Positions 8,607 through 20,500 of a stretch of 64,000 bases of DNA are shown here, piece after piece. The notes below the pieces were generated by a model. The model searched no databases. It was not told the origin of the DNA and saw only the letters and a list, made by a program, of their open reading frames with translations. The stretch comes from Candidatus Koribacter versatilis Ellin345 (GTDB taxonomy: Bacteria > Acidobacteriota > Terriglobia > Terriglobales > Acidobacteriaceae), in NCBI RefSeq assembly GCF_000014005.1, contig NC_008009.1, positions 3,348,001 to 3,412,000 on the forward strand, read 5' to 3'. The first letter of the stretch is position 1. Every line of letters starts with the position of its first letter. The position numbers and the translations under genes are program-made.

Positions 8607-9968
8607 TTACTCATAGCGCAGCGTCTGTACGGGATCGAGCTTGGCGGCACGTCCTGCGGGATACAGACCGGCCAGCAAACTGATGCCAACCGAGATTGCC
8701 ATCGCGAACAGCACCAGCCACCATGACACCACCCACAACTGCTCCGGAGGAAGTTCCTGACGCCGGAGGTAGAAATTCGTACCAATATTTATGACGGCCC
8801 CGATCAGCCAGCCGAGCGTGACGCCGAGAATGCCGCCGAGCACGCCCATCGCTCCAGCTTCCGTAAAGAAGAGCAACTTGACGTCGGCATCACTGGCGCC
8901 GATAGCCTTCATGATTCCGATTTCGCGGCGCCGCTCAAGGATGGCCATCACTAACGTATTTACGATGCCGATAGAAGCAACGGTAAGCGCAAGGCTGCCA
9001 AAGATTGCCAGGAACATATCCAGCACTCTGAAGAACTGCGTCACACTCTTGCTCGCATCAAGAATCGAGAACGTGGAGAAACCGAGTTTCTTCACGCCGT
9101 CTTCCACCTGCTGCACATATTTCGGATTCTCTACGCGAACACTCACCGTGAGGTACGTGGGCTGGGAGTTGAAGCCGCGCATGGTATCGCGCATATCGCC
9201 AATTTGCATAACGTGCAGGCCTTGCGCGAGTTTCAACGGAACGAAAACCCGGGCGCGGGCGGCGGCGCGCATGGAGTCGGGATCGGAATCGGCGACGCCA
9301 ACGATTTTTAAATGCTGTTCGCGCTGAAACACAGAGTACGAGCTGTCGGTACCTTGCGCACCAGGCGTGTTCACACGCTCGGCGTAACGTAAAACGAGTT
9401 CCTTGCCGAGCAAAGGCTTGGCCAGGTCCGCGGTTTGTATCTGGTCTTCGCGATCGGTCTTACCAAGGATTTCAGCGGCAAAATTCTTCTGCACGATCGC
9501 TTCCGCGGCAGTCTCGCTACTGAAGAAGTTTCCTTGCATGCCATCGAAGGCGTCTCCTCCCTTCGCGGAAAACGGCATTCCGGCCACCATCCCCATATGC
9601 GGCTTGTCGTCGAAGCGAACCTCGGTCACAAAGCGGATATCGGGATATGCTTCGATCACGTGCGGCAACTTTTCAAGCTCCTGGCGCGCAGTCTCATCGA
9701 GCAACCGGCTCTCGGCAGCGTTCGGACCGGAGCGTTCTTCCTGGCGGTTCATGCCACGCCAATCGCGACGCGAACTGACGATGACAGTATCGAACAATCC
9801 AGACTTCGCGAGTCGCCGCGAGGCGAGCTTCTGCAACCCGACGCCGAGCGAGAGCATGGCAACGAGCGACGCCACACCGACCGAGATACCAATCGTAGTT
9901 AAGGAGTTGCGCAACACCGATTCGCGGAGGTTACGGGCGGCGAGATCAACGATGTCGTAAGTCTTCAT
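8607..9968 (-). CDS. MacB/FtsX-type ABC transporter permease
   Basis: A 453-residue permease with one N-terminal membrane segment (about residues 20-42), a large periplasmic MacB_PCD domain (about 45-320) and three C-terminal membrane segments with the FtsX signature (VNTLVMAILERRREIGIMKAIGAS). The start codon at 9968 overlaps the stop of the ATPase gene (ATGA). Such pairs act as mechanotransmission ABC systems for efflux or lipoprotein and peptide handling. No adaptor gene lies next to it on this strand, so the partner is unknown. Confidence 0.88.
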   Translation of the reverse strand: MKTYDIVDLAARNLRESVLRNSLTTIGISVGVASLVAMLSLGVGLQKLASRRLAKSGLFDTVIVSSRRDWRGMNRQEERSGPNAAESRLLDETARQELEKLPHVIEAYPDIRFVTEVRFDDKPHMGMVAGMPFSAKGGDAFDGMQGNFFSSETAAEAIVQKNFAAEILGKTDREDQIQTADLAKPLLGKELVLRYAERVNTPGAQGTDSSYSVFQREQHLKIVGVADSDPDSMRAAARARVFVPLKLAQGLHVMQIGDMRDTMRGFNSQPTYLTVSVRVENPKYVQQVEDGVKKLGFSTFSILDASKSVTQFFRVLDMFLAIFGSLALTVASIGIVNTLVMAILERRREIGIMKAIGASDADVKLLFFTEAGAMGVLGGILGVTLGWLIGAVINIGTNFYLRRQELPPEQLWVVSWWLVLFAMAISVGISLLAGLYPAGRAAKLDPVQTLRYE

Positions 9969-10711
9969 GCCCGCACCTCACGCGTGGGAATGTTCGGTTC
10001 GTCGCCAACCAGTTTGCCGTCGGCAAGGAAGATGAGGCGGCGCGCATAGCGCTCGGCCAAGGTGCGTTCGTGGGTCACCATCAAAACTGTCATGCCGAGA
10101 GTGCGATTGAATGTGTCGATCAAATGCATGATGCCGCTGCCGGTCTTGCTGTCGAGATTGCCGGTGGGCTCGTCGGCGAGGAGAAGCTTAGGTTGATTCA
10201 CCAGTGCGCGCGCCAGCGCGACACGCTGCTGCTCTCCGCCAGAAAGTTGCGTAGGCTTGTGATCGATACGCGCAGCAAGGCCCACGCGTTCAATGGCTTC
10301 GCGGCTGACCTTGGCGCGCTGCGGGCGTTCCATCTCGGCGAAGCGCAGCGGCAACTCGACGTTTTCCTGCACCGTCATGCTGGGAATCAGATTGAACGAT
10401 TGAAAAACCATGCCAACAGTGCGCAGACGATAGTGCGCGAGTTCCAAGCGCGAGAGCTTGGCAAGATCACTTCCCTGCACCACGATGCTGCCCCCGCTCG
10501 GGCGATCCAGGCCTGCAATCAGGTTCAGAAGCGACGATTTGCCGGAGCCTGAGCTCCCAAGGAGCGCGACGAAATCTCCGGTCGCGATCTGGAGTGAAAC
10601 GCCGTCCACTGCGCGAATAGTGGCGTCGCCCATCTGGTAGTGGCGGGTGACGTTTTCGGCGCGAATGCTAAGGGTTGAGGCCGGGGCTGCGATGTCGTTG
10701 ATGGATGCCAT
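9965..10711 (-). CDS. MacB/LolD-type ABC transporter ATP-binding protein
   Basis: A 248-residue ATPase with Walker A GSSGSGKSS (about 52-60), signature LSGGEQQR and Walker B LLADEPTGNLD, the typical sequence set of the MacB/LolD/FtsE group. It is translationally coupled to the FtsX-like permease through an ATGA overlap and follows the ABC exporter gene by 64 bases on the same strand. Confidence 0.9.
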   Translation of the reverse strand: MASINDIAAPASTLSIRAENVTRHYQMGDATIRAVDGVSLQIATGDFVALLGSSGSGKSSLLNLIAGLDRPSGGSIVVQGSDLAKLSRLELAHYRLRTVGMVFQSFNLIPSMTVQENVELPLRFAEMERPQRAKVSREAIERVGLAARIDHKPTQLSGGEQQRVALARALVNQPKLLLADEPTGNLDSKTGSGIMHLIDTFNRTLGMTVLMVTHERTLAERYARRLIFLADGKLVGDEPNIPTREVRA

Positions 10712-10775
10712 CTGTGGTCTATGTTATCCCTACGTCGCGACGGGTCTGCTGGTTCCGCCACCTGACAGTTCTTTA

Positions 10776-12632
10776 CTAGTTGTTTCGGGAACTCACGGCT
10801 GGACCAGCGTCGATCGGATCGGGAATTGTGTCGCCTTCGCCGGGCGCAAGGAACAAGTTCGATTCGAGCCCATGCTGCTTGGTGTAGAGCTCGTAGTAAC
10901 GGCCACGGAGTGCATAAAGCTGTTCGTGAGTGCCGCGCTCGACAATCTCGCCGTGCTCCATCACGAGAATCTGGTCGGCGCGTCGGATCGTGGACAAGCG
11001 GTGCGCGATGACGAAGGTCGTGCGACCTTGCATCAGGTACGAGAGGCCGTGCTGGATGAGCGCTTCGGACTCGGAATCGAGACTCGATGTAGCTTCGTCG
11101 AGAATGAGGATGCTGGGCTGCGCGAGGATGGCGCGGGCAATTGAGATGCGCTGGCGCTGGCCGCCGGAGAGTTTCACGCCCCGTTCACCGACGATAGTGT
11201 CATATTTCTCTTCGAACTTTTCCGCGAATTCGTCGACACGAGCGATGTGGCAGGCGCTCATGATTTCCTCTTCCGTGGCTTGCGGACGTGAGAACGAGAC
11301 ATTCTCGCGGATAGTGCCATCAAAGAGGAACGATTCCTGAAGCACCACACCGAGCTTGATGCGATAGGAGTCGAGGCGTACGGTGCTGAGGTCAATGCCG
11401 TCCACCAGGACCCGGCCGGAAGTCGGGACGTAAAACGCGGAAATGAGGCCGATCGTAGTCGACTTACCTGAGCCGGACGAACCGACCAGGGCCGTCACCA
11501 TGCCGCGCTCAGAACGAAACGAAACGTCATGCAGGACTTCGGTTTTGCCGTCGTAGCTGAAGTGCACGCCCTCGAACTCCACCGTGCCTTTAATCTCGCC
11601 GAGGGTCGCAGTACGTCGCGGGTCTTCGTCCTCAGGACGCTCGCGCAAGATTTCCATGGTGCGATCGAGTCCGGCAATAGCCTCGGTGAGCTGCGTGCCG
11701 ATGGCGACAACCTGAATCACTGGCGCTACCAGGAATCCAAGGAAGAGGATGTAGCGGACAAAGTCGCCTTCCGTCATCGTGCCGGCGATCATCTCGCGCG
11801 TGCCGAAATACAGGACGATGCTGCCGACCACACCGAGCAGTACCGCGGCTGAAAAGCTCATGACGGACGTCGCGGTCAAGGTACTGATGACGTTGTCGAG
11901 CAAACGCTTTACGCCTTTGGAGAACACACTCTCTTCGCGGGCCTCGGCATGGTATCCCTTCACCACGCGCACACCGCCGAGCGATTCGGCCAGGCGGCCG
12001 GTGACCTCGGCGTTGATTTTGCCGCGTTCGCGCATAATCGGGCGGATGGTCCTGAATGCGCGTGAGAGCACGAATCCGAACACCACAAGAAAACCAAAGG
12101 CAATACTAGTCATCACGGCGCTGGTCTTGAGCAAAACGACGAGTGCGATGATCGCGGTGAGCACACCGCCGAAGAACTCGACCAATCCGGTGCCAAGCAG
12201 GTTTCGTACACCCTCGACATCGGACATGATGCGCGAAACCAAAGCGCCGGTTTTGTTGGCGTCGTGGAACTGGACGGAGAGGCGTCCGATGTGCGACTGG
12301 ACGCGCATGCGCATCTCAGAGATGAGCCGTTGCGCAGCTTTGGATAGAAGCTGGGTAAGCGCGTAAGAGGTTCCCGCTTGGATGGCGGTGGCGCAGAGCA
12401 CCGCCAGAACGATGGTTCGAAGCAACGCCAAATGATGTTGGTGAACAACCTGATCGATCACGAAGCGGGAGGAATATGGAAGAACGAGGCCTGCCACGCG
12501 GTTAATGACGATCAGGACGAGGCCGACCAGAAGCAGCGCGCGCCGCGGACGAACCAACTCCCACAGAAGTGGCGCAACGTTACGAAACTGCTCTTTAGTG
12601 TCTTTCTTTTTCTTTTCCGGAACCGGAGACAT
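10776..12632 (-). CDS. ABC exporter, fused membrane and ATPase domains (MsbA-like)
   Basis: A 618-residue half-transporter: six-helix type I exporter domain (about residues 35-325), then the ATPase domain with Walker A GSSGSGKSTT, signature LSGGQRQR and Walker B ILILDEATSSLD. It would work as a homodimer in the inner membrane, exporting a lipid, drug or peptide; substrate cannot be read from sequence. The N terminus is Lys-rich (PEKKKKDTK). It heads the minus-strand run and is divergent from the RND operon across a 304-bp gap. Confidence 0.88.
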   Translation of the reverse strand: MSPVPEKKKKDTKEQFRNVAPLLWELVRPRRALLLVGLVLIVINRVAGLVLPYSSRFVIDQVVHQHHLALLRTIVLAVLCATAIQAGTSYALTQLLSKAAQRLISEMRMRVQSHIGRLSVQFHDANKTGALVSRIMSDVEGVRNLLGTGLVEFFGGVLTAIIALVVLLKTSAVMTSIAFGFLVVFGFVLSRAFRTIRPIMRERGKINAEVTGRLAESLGGVRVVKGYHAEAREESVFSKGVKRLLDNVISTLTATSVMSFSAAVLLGVVGSIVLYFGTREMIAGTMTEGDFVRYILFLGFLVAPVIQVVAIGTQLTEAIAGLDRTMEILRERPEDEDPRRTATLGEIKGTVEFEGVHFSYDGKTEVLHDVSFRSERGMVTALVGSSGSGKSTTIGLISAFYVPTSGRVLVDGIDLSTVRLDSYRIKLGVVLQESFLFDGTIRENVSFSRPQATEEEIMSACHIARVDEFAEKFEEKYDTIVGERGVKLSGGQRQRISIARAILAQPSILILDEATSSLDSESEALIQHGLSYLMQGRTTFVIAHRLSTIRRADQILVMEHGEIVERGTHEQLYALRGRYYELYTKQHGLESNLFLAPGEGDTIPDPIDAGPAVSSRNN

Positions 12633-12936
12633 TCGCGGTTTAGATTACAGGGAGAATGGCAACGGTGCATTATTCGGAATTGGGACAAAATAACCCCGGA
12701 AATTCAGCTAAATTTCAGGCTGAGACGTTGGTGGTGATGTCGGCATACAATTCTTTGCCAATTTCCACCCTATCCGCCTAGTCAGCACCCAATCTAAGTC
12801 ACTAGAATGTAGAGTTTACGGGACCTGTGTGACTCTTCCCTTTTTAGGGTTCGACGCTCCGAGGCGGAGTGGGTTGGATCCGGAGCCCCAAGTTCGACTA
12901 CGGCAATGAAAATCATCCGCTTGAGAATCCCTACAA
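12633..12936. other. Divergent intergenic region between ABC exporter and RND operon
   Basis: A 304-base gap without a convincing ORF. It must hold the promoters of both divergent efflux units. It contains an imperfect 18-bp palindrome (12699-12716) and a small hairpin CTCCG-AGG-CGGAG at 12857-12869. No clear sigma-70 pair was found. Confidence 0.6.
12699..12716. promoter_or_regulatory. Candidate operator palindrome
   Basis: GAAATTCAG/CTAAATTTC is an 18-bp inverted repeat with a single mismatched pair, more AT-rich than its surroundings, in the gap between two divergent efflux systems. Its size fits a dimeric repressor site, but no regulator gene is adjacent. Confidence 0.35.
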
Positions 12937-14238
12937 ATGCCTGAACGTCTAGTCACACCTGAAACTTCTACCAGCGCACAAGCCGCACCTCCAGAACACT
13001 CCCATCGCGGACGCTGGCTGATTTTTGTCGGAATTTTGTTAGTGGTCGCTTTGTTGGCGTATTACTTCCATGAGAGAGGTTCCGCGCAGCCAACTACGCA
13101 AGGCCGCGGTGGCCGTGGCGGCGCGGGTGACCGTCCGGTGCCGGCAACTGTCGCGCAGGCGCAACAAGGCGACATGGGCGTGTTCGTGGAGGCGTTAGGC
13201 ACCGTCACTCCCGTGCAGACGATCACAGTTACGAGCCGGGTGCAGGGACAGATCATGGCCGTGCACTATCGCGAAGGTCAAATGGTCCGCAAGGGCGAGC
13301 CGCTGATTGACATTGACCCTCTTCCATACCAGGCAGTGTTGACGCAAGCCGAAGGTCAGTTGGCGCGTGACAAAGCGCTTTTAGAAGGCGCGCAGATCAA
13401 CGTAAAGCGCTACCAGGCGGCGTTGGCCCGCAATGCCATCGCGCAACAGACGGTCTCCGATCAGGAACAGCTGGTTCGGCAGTACGAAGGCGCGGTGAAG
13501 GTCGACGAAGGACTGGTGCAGGCGGCGCAGGTAAACCTGTCGTACTGCCACATTGTGTCGCCGATTGATGGCCGCGTGGGCTTGCGACTGGTGGATACCG
13601 GCAACATCGTGCAGGCCAACAGCACGACTGCACTTGTGGTTGTCACTCAACTGACGCCGATCACCGTGATCTTCAGCGTGGCGGAAGACTACCTACCGCA
13701 GATCCAGGCGCAGACGAAGAACGGCAACAAACTGGCTGTGGATGCGCTCGACCGCACGCAGGAAACAGAGATCGCGCACGGCACGCTTGCCAGTCTCGAT
13801 AACCAGATCGATTTGACGACCGGTACGCTCAAACTGCGCGCGGAATTCGCGAACAAAGACGGCTCGCTTTTCCCGAACCAATTTGTAAACGCAAAGCTGC
13901 TGATCAATACGCTCCACAGCACCACGCTGATCCCGAACCAATCCATCCAACAGAGCTCGCAAGGTCCGTTTGTGTATGTGGTGGGCAGCGATACCGTGGC
14001 GAAGGTCCGGCAGATCAAGACGGCTGCGACGGACGGGACGAATACATCCGTCACGGGCGTACAGCCGGGTGAATCCGTAGTGACGGCGGGCTTTGACAAG
14101 TTGCAAGACGGAAGCAAAGTCGCCACCGGGCAGCAGGGTGGATCCGGAGGTCAAGGCAACAATCCGAACCCCGGCTCCGGCAAGAACGGACGCCAAGGTG
14201 CGCCGGATGGCCAAAACGGCGGAAAGCCGGCGAAATGA
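12937..14238 (+). CDS. RND efflux membrane-fusion (adaptor) protein, MdtA-like
   Basis: A 433-residue periplasmic adaptor. One membrane anchor lies at about residues 28-44, then the split lipoyl-like domain (VTSRVQGQI...VREGQ-like motif), a helical hairpin (about 130-190) rich in Ala/Gln, and beta-barrel and membrane-proximal domains. The last 40 residues are a Gly/Asn/Gln-rich low-complexity tail. It starts the operon; its TGA overlaps the ATG of the first permease (ATGA). It should link the inner-membrane pump to the outer-membrane channel encoded at the end of the operon. Confidence 0.9.
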   Translation: MPERLVTPETSTSAQAAPPEHSHRGRWLIFVGILLVVALLAYYFHERGSAQPTTQGRGGRGGAGDRPVPATVAQAQQGDMGVFVEALGTVTPVQTITVTSRVQGQIMAVHYREGQMVRKGEPLIDIDPLPYQAVLTQAEGQLARDKALLEGAQINVKRYQAALARNAIAQQTVSDQEQLVRQYEGAVKVDEGLVQAAQVNLSYCHIVSPIDGRVGLRLVDTGNIVQANSTTALVVVTQLTPITVIFSVAEDYLPQIQAQTKNGNKLAVDALDRTQETEIAHGTLASLDNQIDLTTGTLKLRAEFANKDGSLFPNQFVNAKLLINTLHSTTLIPNQSIQQSSQGPFVYVVGSDTVAKVRQIKTAATDGTNTSVTGVQPGESVVTAGFDKLQDGSKVATGQQGGSGGQGNNPNPGSGKNGRQGAPDGQNGGKPAK

Positions 14239-17200
14239 GTCCTTCACGGCCATTTATTCTGCGGCCGGTCGCGACATCGTTGCTGATGGCCGCGATCCTG
14301 CTCGCCGGCATGGTGGCGTACTTCCAGCTCCCAGTGTCGGCACTGCCGCAGGTGGATTACCCAACGATCCAGGTCATCACGTTCTATCCGGGCGCGAGTC
14401 CGGACGTGACCGCTTCGGCCGTGACGGCGCCCTTGGAACGCCAGTTTGGCGAAGTACCCGGATTGCAGCAGATGACGTCGACGAGCTCGTCGGGCGCATC
14501 GGTCATCGTGTTGCAGTTCGAACTGAACCTGAACATTGATGTGGCCGAGCAGGAAGTGCAGGCGGGCATCAATGCGGCGCAGTCGTACTTGCCTACCGAT
14601 TTGCCGACGCCGCCGATTTACAGCAAAACCAACCCAGCCGACGCTCCCATCCTTACTCTTGCGCTGACCTCAAAGACGGTTCCGCTGACGCAAGTCGAAG
14701 ACCTTGCTGACACGCGACTGGCGCAGAAGATTGCGCAACTTCCCGGTGTTGGATTGGTCTCGATCAGCGGCGGACAAAAGCCGGCGGTGCGCATCCAGGT
14801 CAACCCAACCCAACTTTCGTCGTACGGATTGAACCTCGAAGATGTGCGCACTGCGATCCAGAACACGAGCCTCGACCAGGCGAAGGGATCGTTCGACGGC
14901 CCACACCAGAATTTCCAGATCCAGGCCAATGATCAACTGCTGAGCAGCGCCGATTTCAAAAACATCGTTGTCGCCTATCGCAATAATTCGCCAGTCTTCA
15001 TGAAGGACGTCGCGAACGTCGTCGACGGCGCCGAAAACGAAAAACAAGCTGCGTGGATCAACACGACTCCCGCGGTGATCATGAACATTCAGCGGCAGCC
15101 TGGGGCGAACATCATCCAGGTGGTGGACCGCATTACCCGTCTGCTGCCGCAATTGAAGACGAACCTCCCGGCATCCGTGGACGTTTCGGTGGTCACCGAC
15201 CGCACCACAACAATTCGCGCTTCGGTAAAGGACGTTGAATTCGAACTGATGCTCACCGTCGGGCTCGTCGTGATGGTGATCTTCCTGTTCCTGCGCAGCG
15301 TCTCGGCAACGATCATCCCCAGCGTCGCGGTGCCACTTTCATTGATCGGCACGTTCGGCATCATGTACCTATGTGGGTACAGTCTGAACAACCTCACGCT
15401 CATGGCGCTGACGATCTCCACTGGCTTCGTGGTGGACGACGCCATCGTGATGATCGAGAACATCTCGCGCTTCATTGAAGAAGGCGATCCTCCGCTCCAG
15501 GCCGCGCTGAAGGGCGCTGAGCAAATCGGCTTCACCATCGTTTCGCTGACAATTTCGCTGATCGCGGTGCTCATCCCACTGCTCTTCATGGGCGACATCG
15601 TAGGCCGACTCTTCCGAGAGTTCGCCATCACGCTGAGCGTCACGATCCTCGTTTCTGCGGTGGTGTCATTAACGCTGACCCCGATGATGTCGGCGCGTTT
15701 GTTGAAGCACACGCCGGAGTCGAAGCGAAGCAACTTCTATCGCTGGTCCGAAAATGCATTCGAAAAGACGATTGCGTTTTACGGCCGCACGCTAACCTGG
15801 GTGCTGAAGCACCAGACCGTGACACTGCTGGTCGCTGTGCTCACGCTGATTTTCACCGTCGTTCTTTTCATCATCGTGCCCAAGGGCTTCTTCCCGATAC
15901 AAGACACTGGCGTGATCCAGGGCATATCCGAAGCGGCGCAAAGCACCTCGTTCGATGCCATGCAACGCCACCAGCAAGACCTGGCGAAGGTGATTCTCGA
16001 CGATCCGGCGGTTGAAAGCCTCTCTTCGTTCATCGGTGTAGACGGCACCAATATGACGATGAACAGCGGGCGCATTCAGATCAATTTGAAGCCGCTGGAA
16101 GAACGTCACATCCGTGCGACCGAAGTTATTCGCAGACTGCAAACAAAGCTGCAGGACGTGCAGGGGGTGACGCTCTACATGCAACCGGTGCAGGACCTCA
16201 CGGTGGAAGATCGCGTGAGCCGCACCCAGTATCAATACACGCTGGAAGAGCCCGACCAAACCGATCTGAACAAATGGACGGCCCAACTGGTTGACAAGAT
16301 GAAGCAGTTGCCGCAGATCCGCGACGTGGCAACCGACCAGCAAACCGAAGGCATGGCGGCAAACCTGGTCATTGATCGCGTGACCGCATCGCGGCTTGGC
16401 ATTTCTCCGCAGATGATCGACTCGACGTTGTATGACGCCTTCGGCCAACGACTGGTCACTACGTTGTACACGCAGTTGAACCAGTACCACGTGGTGCTGG
16501 AAACCTTGCCGGAGTTCCAGAAAAATCCGAATAATCTGCACGATATCTACGTGCGCAGCGGCGCAGCCAGCAGCAATAGCAGCAGCGGTAGTAGCAGCCA
16601 GACGAACAACAATGGGCTCCTCATCGTGAGCGGCACGGCATCGAGCCAGGCTGGTGGCGGTGCCGGAAATACCAGCAGCGCGGGATCGAGTACGCCGAGC
16701 ACATTCGCCGGTACGCCCGGTGGCAATGCCGTCCCGCTCAGTGCGTTTACACACTTCGAGCAGCAGCACGCGCCGCTCTCCATCAACCACCAGGGACAGT
16801 TCCCCGTGGTGACGATCTCGTTCAATCTCGCACCGGGCTATTCGCTCGGTGACGCGACCAAGGCAATCAACCAGGCCCAAAAAGACCTGAACATGCCGCT
16901 CAGCGTTCAGGCGGCATTCCAGGGCACAGCGGCTTCCTTCCAGTCATCGCTGGCCAACGAACCGATCCTGATCCTGGCGGCTCTGATCGTCGTTTACATC
17001 GTGCTGGGCGTGTTGTACGAGAGCTATATCCACCCGATCACGATTCTCTCCACCCTGCCTTCCGCCGGTGTAGGCGCATTCCTGGCGCTGCTTATCTGCG
17101 GACAGGAGTTCGATGTCGTCGCGCTCATTGGCATCATCCTGTTGATCGGCATCGTGAAGAAAAACGGAATCATGATGGTGGACTTCGCGCTGGAAGCCGA

Positions 17201-17513
17201 GCGCGAGCATGGCAAGAACTCGGAAGAAGCGATTTACCAGGCAGCTCTCCTGCGTTTCCGCCCAATCATGATGACGACCATGGCGGCCTTGCTCGGCGGA
17301 TTGCCACTGGCGCTTGGCAGCGGCATCGGCTCCGAATTGCGCCGACCACTTGGCATTTCGATGGTCGGCGGTCTCTTGCTGAGCCAGGTGCTCACTCTCT
17401 ACACCACGCCCGTCATCTACATTTACTTCGATCGTCTTGGACAGCGAATGCTCGGCCGCCGAGTCTCGGACCGCGGTCCAACCGGCGAATTCGCGCCGTC
17501 GCCGGGAGATTAG
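14235..17513 (+). CDS. RND multidrug efflux permease (HAE1/MdtB-like) with a low-complexity insert
   Basis: A 1092-residue, 12-helix proton-driven pump. The RPVATSLLM start, the TM4 proton-relay pair in [12 protein letters not shown] (about residue 400) and the repeat-half TM motif [14 protein letters not shown] are all present. Compared with the second permease it carries an extra stretch of roughly 55 residues (about residues 775-830, bases 16556-16735) made almost only of Ser, Gly, Asn, Thr and Ala. This lies in the porter/docking region just before [10 protein letters not shown]. The rest is collinear with its paralogue. It probably forms a heterotrimer with the next protein, as in MdtBC. 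Confidence 0.92.
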   Translation: MSPSRPFILRPVATSLLMAAILLAGMVAYFQLPVSALPQVDYPTIQVITFYPGASPDVTASAVTAPLERQFGEVPGLQQMTSTSSSGASVIVLQFELNLNIDVAEQEVQAGINAAQSYLPTDLPTPPIYSKTNPADAPILTLALTSKTVPLTQVEDLADTRLAQKIAQLPGVGLVSISGGQKPAVRIQVNPTQLSSYGLNLEDVRTAIQNTSLDQAKGSFDGPHQNFQIQANDQLLSSADFKNIVVAYRNNSPVFMKDVANVVDGAENEKQAAWINTTPAVIMNIQRQPGANIIQVVDRITRLLPQLKTNLPASVDVSVVTDRTTTIRASVKDVEFELMLTVGLVVMVIFLFLRSVSATIIPSVAVPLSLIGTFGIMYLCGYSLNNLTLMALTISTGFVVDDAIVMIENISRFIEEGDPPLQAALKGAEQIGFTIVSLTISLIAVLIPLLFMGDIVGRLFREFAITLSVTILVSAVVSLTLTPMMSARLLKHTPESKRSNFYRWSENAFEKTIAFYGRTLTWVLKHQTVTLLVAVLTLIFTVVLFIIVPKGFFPIQDTGVIQGISEAAQSTSFDAMQRHQQDLAKVILDDPAVESLSSFIGVDGTNMTMNSGRIQINLKPLEERHIRATEVIRRLQTKLQDVQGVTLYMQPVQDLTVEDRVSRTQYQYTLEEPDQTDLNKWTAQLVDKMKQLPQIRDVATDQQTEGMAANLVIDRVTASRLGISPQMIDSTLYDAFGQRLVTTLYTQLNQYHVVLETLPEFQKNPNNLHDIYVRSGAASSNSSSGSSSQTNNNGLLIVSGTASSQAGGGAGNTSSAGSSTPSTFAGTPGGNAVPLSAFTHFEQQHAPLSINHQGQFPVVTISFNLAPGYSLGDATKAINQAQKDLNMPLSVQAAFQGTAASFQSSLANEPILILAALIVVYIVLGVLYESYIHPITILSTLPSAGVGAFLALLICGQEFDVVALIGIILLIGIVKKNGIMMVDFALEAEREHGKNSEEAIYQAALLRFRPIMMTTMAALLGGLPLALGSGIGSELRRPLGISMVGGLLLSQVLTLYTTPVIYIYFDRLGQRMLGRRVSDRGPTGEFAPSPGD

Positions 17514-17516
17514 CTG

Positions 17517-20500
17517 ATGAATATCTCCCGCCCGTTCATTTATCGTCCGGTAGCCACCACGCTGATCACCATCGCGATCGCGTTGGCGGGTGCGGTGGCC
17601 TTCGGCTTTTTACCGATCTCACCGTTGCCGCAAGTGGACTTCCCGACGATCAACGTACGCGCGGGTCTGCCGGGAGCAAGCCCCGAGATCATGGCGTCGT
17701 CGGTCGCGACGCCGCTCGAGCGCCAACTCGGGCACATCGCCAGTGTCACCGAGATGACGTCTTCGAGCAGCCTGGGATCGACCACGATCACGTTGCAATT
17801 CGACTTGAACCGCGACATCAACGGTGCGGCGCGCGACGTACAAGCCGCGATCAACGCGGCGAGAAGTTACCTCCCCGCGAACCTGCCATCGAACCCGACC
17901 TACAACAAGTCGAACCCCGGTGACGCGCCGATCGTCATTCTCGCCATGACGTCGAAGACGTACACCCGCGGCCAGATGTATGACATGGCGTCGAACATCC
18001 TGGCACAGCGCATCTCGCAAATCAGCGGTGTTGGGGAAGTGGACGTCGGCGGTAGCTCGCGACCTTCGGTGCGAGTGGAATTGAATCCGTCGCAGTTGGA
18101 CCACTATGGCATCGCCATCTCGCAAGTTGCGAACATGCTGCGCGCGCAAAACGCGAACCTCGCCAAAGGACAGCTCTCCAATGGCGAAACCACCGCCGAC
18201 ATTCTCGCCAATGACCAGATGCTGCTGGCGATGCAGTACAAGCCACTGGTCGTCGGCTACCGCAATGGTTCTGCGATTACATTGTCGGACGTCGCCGATG
18301 TTACGGATTCGGTCCAGGACCTCCGGCAAGCGGGCTACGTCAACGGCAAACCCGGTATTTTGCTCATCGTCCGCCGGCAACCAGGCGCGAACATCATTGC
18401 CACCGTGGACGCGATCAAGGATACGATCCCTGAACTGCAAGCCTCGATTCCGACCGGCATGAATCTGCAGGTGGTGCTCGACCGAACCACCACCATCCGG
18501 CAGTCGGTGCATGACGTCGAGCGGACGCTGATCATTTCGATCATGCTCGTCATTGTTGTCGTCTTCGTTTTCCTGCGAGATGTGCGCGCGACGTTCATTC
18601 CGAGTGTGGTTGTACCGGTATCGCTTATCGGCACCTTCGGAATCATGTACCTGTGCGGATTCAGCATCGACAATCTTTCGCTGATGGCGCTGACGATTTC
18701 GACCGGCTTCGTAGTGGACGATGCCATCGTGGTGATCGAGAACATCACGCGCTACATTGAAGAAGGCATGGCGCCGATGCAAGCGGCGCTGCGCGGCGCA
18801 AGCGAGATCGGCTTCACGGTCATGTCGATCAGCATCTCGCTGGTCGCCGTGTTCATTCCTATCCTGATGATGGGCGGCATCGTGGGGCGGCTCTTCCGCG
18901 AGTTTGCGGTGACGCTCTCCGCTGCAATTGTCGTTTCTATGGTGGTGTCGCTCACCGCCACGCCAATGATGTGCTCGCGGCTGCTCAAACATCGCGACGA
19001 GCAGAAGCATGGAAAGATCTACCTCTGGAGCGAAAATCTTTTCAAAGGAATGGCGAGCATCTACGAGCGCAGCTTGCGATGGGTGCTGGACGCTCCCGCA
19101 TTCGTGCTCGCAATTTTGATCCTCACGGTCGCCGTGAACATCTACCTGCTGATCATTGTGCCCAAGGGCTTCTTCCCGCAGCAGGACAATGGAACGATCT
19201 TCGGTGGAGCGCAGGGCGCGCAGGACATCTCGTTCCAGTCGATGTCGAAGATCATGCTCGAGTTCGTGGATCGCATCAAATCTGATCCGGCGGTTGATAA
19301 CGTAATGGCGTTTACCGGTGGAAGCAACACCAACGGCGGATTCATCTTCCTCGGGCTGAAGCCATTAAAAGAACGCAAGCTGAGCGCGACCGAGATCGTG
19401 AACCGATTGCGGCCGAAGTTGCTATCGTTGCCCGGTGCCAGCGCGTTCGTCCAGGCCGGACAGGACCTTCGCATTGGCGGTCGCGGCAGCAACGCGCAAT
19501 ATCAGTACACCTTACAGGCCGACAACGTCGCCGACCTCGTGAAATGGGGACCGATTCTCGCCAAGGAGATGAAATCCCTGCATGGCTTCGCGGACATCAA
19601 TAGCGACCAGCAAAATTCGGGATTACAAGCGATGCTGGTCTACGACCGGCCGACGGCGTCGCGCCTCGGCATAACCCCGCAAATGATCGATCAGGAACTC
19701 TATCAATCGTTCGGTCAGGCGCCAGTCTCGACCATGTACCGATCGCTGAACCAGTATTACGTGGTGATGGAAGTAGCGCCCGCCTATTGGCAAACGCCGG
19801 AAGCGCTTAAGAATGTTTATGTGCATCCTGCCAACGGAAAGCCAGTACCGCTGAGCGCAATTGCGCATCTTGCGTACAACACCGCAGCTCTCCAGGTGAA
19901 CCACCAGGGGCAGTACCCTTCGGTGACCATTTCCTTCAACCTGGCGCCGGGCGTAGCTCTCAGCGATGCGTCCGGACGCCTGCTGCAGTTGGAGCAAAGC
20001 CTCGGAATGCCGCCGACGATTCACGGCATGTTCTCAGGAACGCTCCAGGCGTTTCAGGATTCTCTCTCGTCAGAGCCGATTTTGATCATTACCGCCGTGT
20101 TAGCGGTATTCATTGTGCTGGGCATCCTTTACGAGAGCCTGATCCACCCCGTCACCATTCTGTCTACCATTCCATCGGCGGGCGTAGGTGCGGTGTTGGC
20201 GCTGATGATCTTTAAGGCTTCGCTCGACGTCATCGGCATTATAGGAATGATCCTGCTGATTGGCATCGTGAAGAAGAACGCCATCCTGATGATTGACTTT
20301 GCGCTCGCCGCCGAACGCGAAGAGGGTATGAATTCCAGGGATGCCATCTTCCGCGCCTGTATGTTGCGCTTCCGCCCAATCCTTATGACCACCATGGCCG
20401 CCATGCTCGGCGCGATGCCGTTGGCCCTGGGAACAGGCGCTGGATCCGAATTACGTCGACCGCTGGGCATCACGATCGTTGGCGGACTCATCTTCAGCCA

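Noticed and set aside
7026-8726. 566-codon plus-strand open frame
   Set aside because: Antisense to two well-supported genes (flavoprotein and esterase); no domain pattern.
17619-19010. 463-codon minus-strand open frame
   Set aside because: Antisense to the second RND permease; Arg/His/Asp-rich and without family similarity.
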